Origin: an uncultured Lachnospiraceae bacterium
GTDB taxonomy: Bacteria > Bacillota_A > Clostridia > Lachnospirales > Lachnospiraceae
DNA: 7,755 bases
NCBI GenBank assembly: GCA_905200565.1
Contig: CAJKKX010000096.1
Location: forward strand, 1 to 7,755
Reading direction: 5' to 3'
In this document: positions 6,371 to 7,755 of the stretch, in pieces
Layout of the letters: each line of letters opens with the position of its first letter
How positions within the stretch are numbered: position 1 is the first letter of the stretch
Position numbers and translations under genes: made by a program
The notes under the pieces: generated by a model
Database searches by the model: none
Told to the model about the DNA's origin: nothing
Seen by the model: the letters and a program-made list of their open reading frames with translations, nothing else

Positions 6371-6641
6371 GTGAAACAACTGTATCAAATAAAAGCTTAT
6401 CCAACAAGATATGGACATGAAATAAAAAAGTTTATATTGTATCAGAATATGGGGATACAATGGATTTGAATGAGACAGACTACTACATTTATAAGAATAT
6501 ATACAAAAGCTTTAAGTATTCTGGGGAATGTGGAAAAAAGAAGATGTGGGGAGTATTGCGGGGATGTTCTGTACAATGTGCGGCATTTCCTACATGGAAT
6601 GGAAAAATATCAATATTTATGAATTAAGAGGTATTTTATGA
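6371..6641 (+). pseudogene. Small frameshifted gene remnant coupled to plsY
   Basis: Three overlapping frames read in series like one coding sequence of about 90 residues. The first: GTG at 6371 to TGA at 6467-6469 (contains YPTRYGHEIKKFILYQNMG). The second: ATG at 6460 to TAA at 6625-6627 (contains NETDYYIYKNIYKSFKYSG). The third: ends at TGA 6639-6641 (contains DVGSIAGMFCTMCGISYMEW), overlapping the plsY ATG as ATGA. Both joins need the same -1 shift, as if one base were lost each time; the second falls at a run of six A (GGA AAA AAG), the heptamer A AAA AAG in the correct phase for -1 slippage. No start has a good ribosome site. The product is not recognised. Two breaks favour decay; the second alone could be programmed frameshifting. 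GC is only 33 of 120 bases at 6421-6540. Confidence 0.35.
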
Positions 6642-7231
6642 AAATTATAATACTATCCTTAGTAATTGGATATCTATTTGGCAGCTTTTTAACCGCAGAA
6701 GCAGTATCTTATAAATATCTTGGAAAAAGCATACAGTCCGTCGGAACCGGCAATCCGGGAATGGCGAATGTAATGTCACAGATTGGGAAAAAACAAGGAT
6801 TTCTCGTCCTTATCGGGGATATTTTAAAAATACTTATCGCGATGATTCTCGTGTGGATAATCACAGGGCAAACAAATACGGACCAGATTATTCTATATAC
6901 TGGATTTGGTGGGATTCTCGGACATAATTACCCTTTTTGGCGGAAATTTCACGGCGGAAAGGGCGTAACTGTTACATGTACCTGGCTGATTATATGGATG
7001 CCATTATGGGGAACTCTGTGCTGTCTGGCCGGCGGTATCATTACATTATTAACGGGATACCTGCCTCTTGGAGCTATTCTGATTCCTCTGATTGCTATAC
7101 CATTTGCTTTTTGGCAAAAAGGTACTATTGGCGGATGTATTTTAATTCTGGCTTCTCTCATTATGCTCACAAAACACTATCACGGACTAATACGAATCAT
7201 CCGGGGAAAAGAAACTAAGAAATTCCGATGA
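6638..7231 (+). CDS. plsY: PlsY-like glycerol-3-phosphate acyltransferase family membrane protein, divergent
   Basis: A 197-residue multi-span membrane protein of normal length for PlsY, which transfers acyl groups from acyl-phosphate to glycerol-3-phosphate in phospholipid synthesis. Family landmarks: an N-terminal span with GYLFGSF; motif 1 as SVGTGNPGMANV (34-45); GDILK (60-64); GHNYPFWRKFHGGKGV (95-110), the glycine-rich substrate loop; and a C-terminal KHYHGLIRIIRG (179-190). Several residues differ from the canonical set as I recall it: the motif 1 Arg (GATNVLR) is Ser47, DxxKG reads DILKI, and the C-terminal KHRENI reads KHYHGL, losing Glu and Asn but keeping His180. It may be a paralogue with altered substrate rather than the housekeeping enzyme. 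The ATG has AAGAGG six bases upstream (6626-6631) and overlaps the stop of a broken upstream frame. It is convergent with the activase gene, with no terminator seen. Family sure; activity uncertain. Confidence 0.85.
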   Translation: MKIIILSLVIGYLFGSFLTAEAVSYKYLGKSIQSVGTGNPGMANVMSQIGKKQGFLVLIGDILKILIAMILVWIITGQTNTDQIILYTGFGGILGHNYPFWRKFHGGKGVTVTCTWLIIWMPLWGTLCCLAGGIITLLTGYLPLGAILIPLIAIPFAFWQKGTIGGCILILASLIMLTKHYHGLIRIIRGKETKKFR

Positions 7232-7283
7232 AATAAGGTATGTTCTGTACTTTCCCCCGTCATTTTAAACAAACCTCCCGCTC

Positions 7284-7754
7284 TCATCCCATCAGATCCG
7301 CCGCGAACAGTGCGGCTCCCAGAGCGCCGCACAGCTGGGCCTTGTCATTGATGAGCAGCGCGGCTCCCAGCTTTCCCTCCAGCGTTTTGACGAGTCCCCG
7401 GTTTTTGGAGACGCCTCCCGTCATCATATAGGGAGCCTCTCCTCCCACGCGCTTTGCAAGAGCCGCGGTCTTAACAGCAACCGCCTTGTTCAGGCCGTGT
7501 ACGATATCGTCCGTAGCTTTATTCTGTGCAATCAGGGACACAACCTCTGATTCCGCAAAAACGGTACACATGCTGGAGATCGTAATGTCCTCCCTGTAAT
7601 CAAGTCCTTTAAGGCTCAGCTCCTCCAGGCTCATTTCCAGGGTACGCGCCATCATTTCCAGAAAGCGCCCTGTTCCCGCGGCACACTTGTCATTCATAAC
7701 GAAATTCACCACGGCGCCGTTTTCATCGACCCGGATGACCTTGCTGTCCTGTCC
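7284..7754 (-). CDS. BadF/BadG/BcrA/HgdC-type 2-hydroxyacyl-CoA dehydratase activase (partial)
   Basis: The last 156 residues of a gene entering from the right edge. These ATPases of the ASKHA fold are homodimers with one [4Fe-4S] cluster at the interface; they use ATP to push one electron into 2-hydroxyacyl-CoA dehydratases or benzoyl-CoA reductases. Seen here: GQDSK at the start of the fragment (from the GGQDSK motif), Cys24 in NDKCAAGTGRF and Cys63 in SSMCTVFAESEV. They are 39 residues apart, the same spacing as the cluster ligands Cys127 and Cys166 of Acidaminococcus HgdC as I recall. Then come TGGVSKNRG (112-120), the second nucleotide-binding loop, and the usual C-terminus AQLCGALGAALFA. 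The protein ends normally. Related large fused proteins and stand-alone activases of unknown partner are common in Clostridia; without the N-terminus and neighbours the partner dehydratase cannot be named. Confidence 0.9.
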   Translation of the reverse strand, partial: GQDSKVIRVDENGAVVNFVMNDKCAAGTGRFLEMMARTLEMSLEELSLKGLDYREDITISSMCTVFAESEVVSLIAQNKATDDIVHGLNKAVAVKTAALAKRVGGEAPYMMTGGVSKNRGLVKTLEGKLGAALLINDKAQLCGALGAALFAADLMG

Positions 7755-7755
7755 G

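Noticed and set aside
1..7755. tRNA, rRNA, CRISPR array, insertion sequence or attachment site
   Set aside because: I saw no cloverleaf, spaced identical repeats, transposase frame or terminal inverted repeats on either strand.

Overview
The window looks like chromosomal DNA of a gut-type Firmicute, probably a Lachnospiraceae/Clostridiales member. Support: strong GGAGG ribosome sites, HPK10-type histidine kinases paired with LytTR regulators, a gut-type GH43 glycosidase, a Thr/Ala/Glu-rich lipoprotein linker, and a 2-hydroxyacyl-CoA dehydratase activase. Nearly all coding is on the minus strand; the exception is a plsY-like gene with an AT-rich leader.

Layout, left to right. (a) 1-165: N-terminus of a lipoprotein (minus), cut by the window edge, with its own extended -10 promoter and an 11-bp tandem repeat upstream. 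(b) 396-3954: a compact minus-strand operon of LytTR response regulator, sensor kinase and GH43 glycosidase, the genes joined by 4-nt overlaps (ATGA, then GTGA). The GH43 frame is intact over 481 codons except for a single in-frame TGA at 1362-1364, just where relatives carry glycine. (c) 3984-4049: a promoter for that operon whose -35 touches two head-to-tail 21-bp repeats, the geometry expected for a LytTR-regulator operator. (d) 4055-4080: a clear intrinsic terminator ending the next operon. (e) 4121-6128: a second, paralogous LytTR regulator-kinase pair (minus) with its own promoter at 6197-6225.

(f) 6129-6637 is a 500-base gap without an intact annotated gene. It holds the promoter of the second pair, a minus-strand small reading frame broken by a 4-bp duplication, a consensus-like plus-strand promoter, and an AT-rich plus-strand stretch whose coding potential runs through three frames and ends with an ATGA overlap on plsY. 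(g) 6638-7231: a divergent PlsY-like membrane protein (plus). (h) 7284-7754: C-terminal part of a BadF/HgdC-type activase (minus, cut by the edge), convergent with plsY. I see no terminator or other feature in the 52 bases between them.

Working together (inference): each kinase probably senses an extracellular or membrane signal and phosphorylates its adjacent LytTR regulator. The first regulator probably controls its own operon through the 21-bp repeats, which would put a glycosidase for arabinose- or xylose-containing glycans under a kinase type better known for peptide signalling. No AgrB/AgrD-like pheromone gene is visible, so the signal is unknown. The nonsense codon in GH43 and the broken small frames suggest parts of the locus are decaying, unless they are recoded or are sequencing errors.
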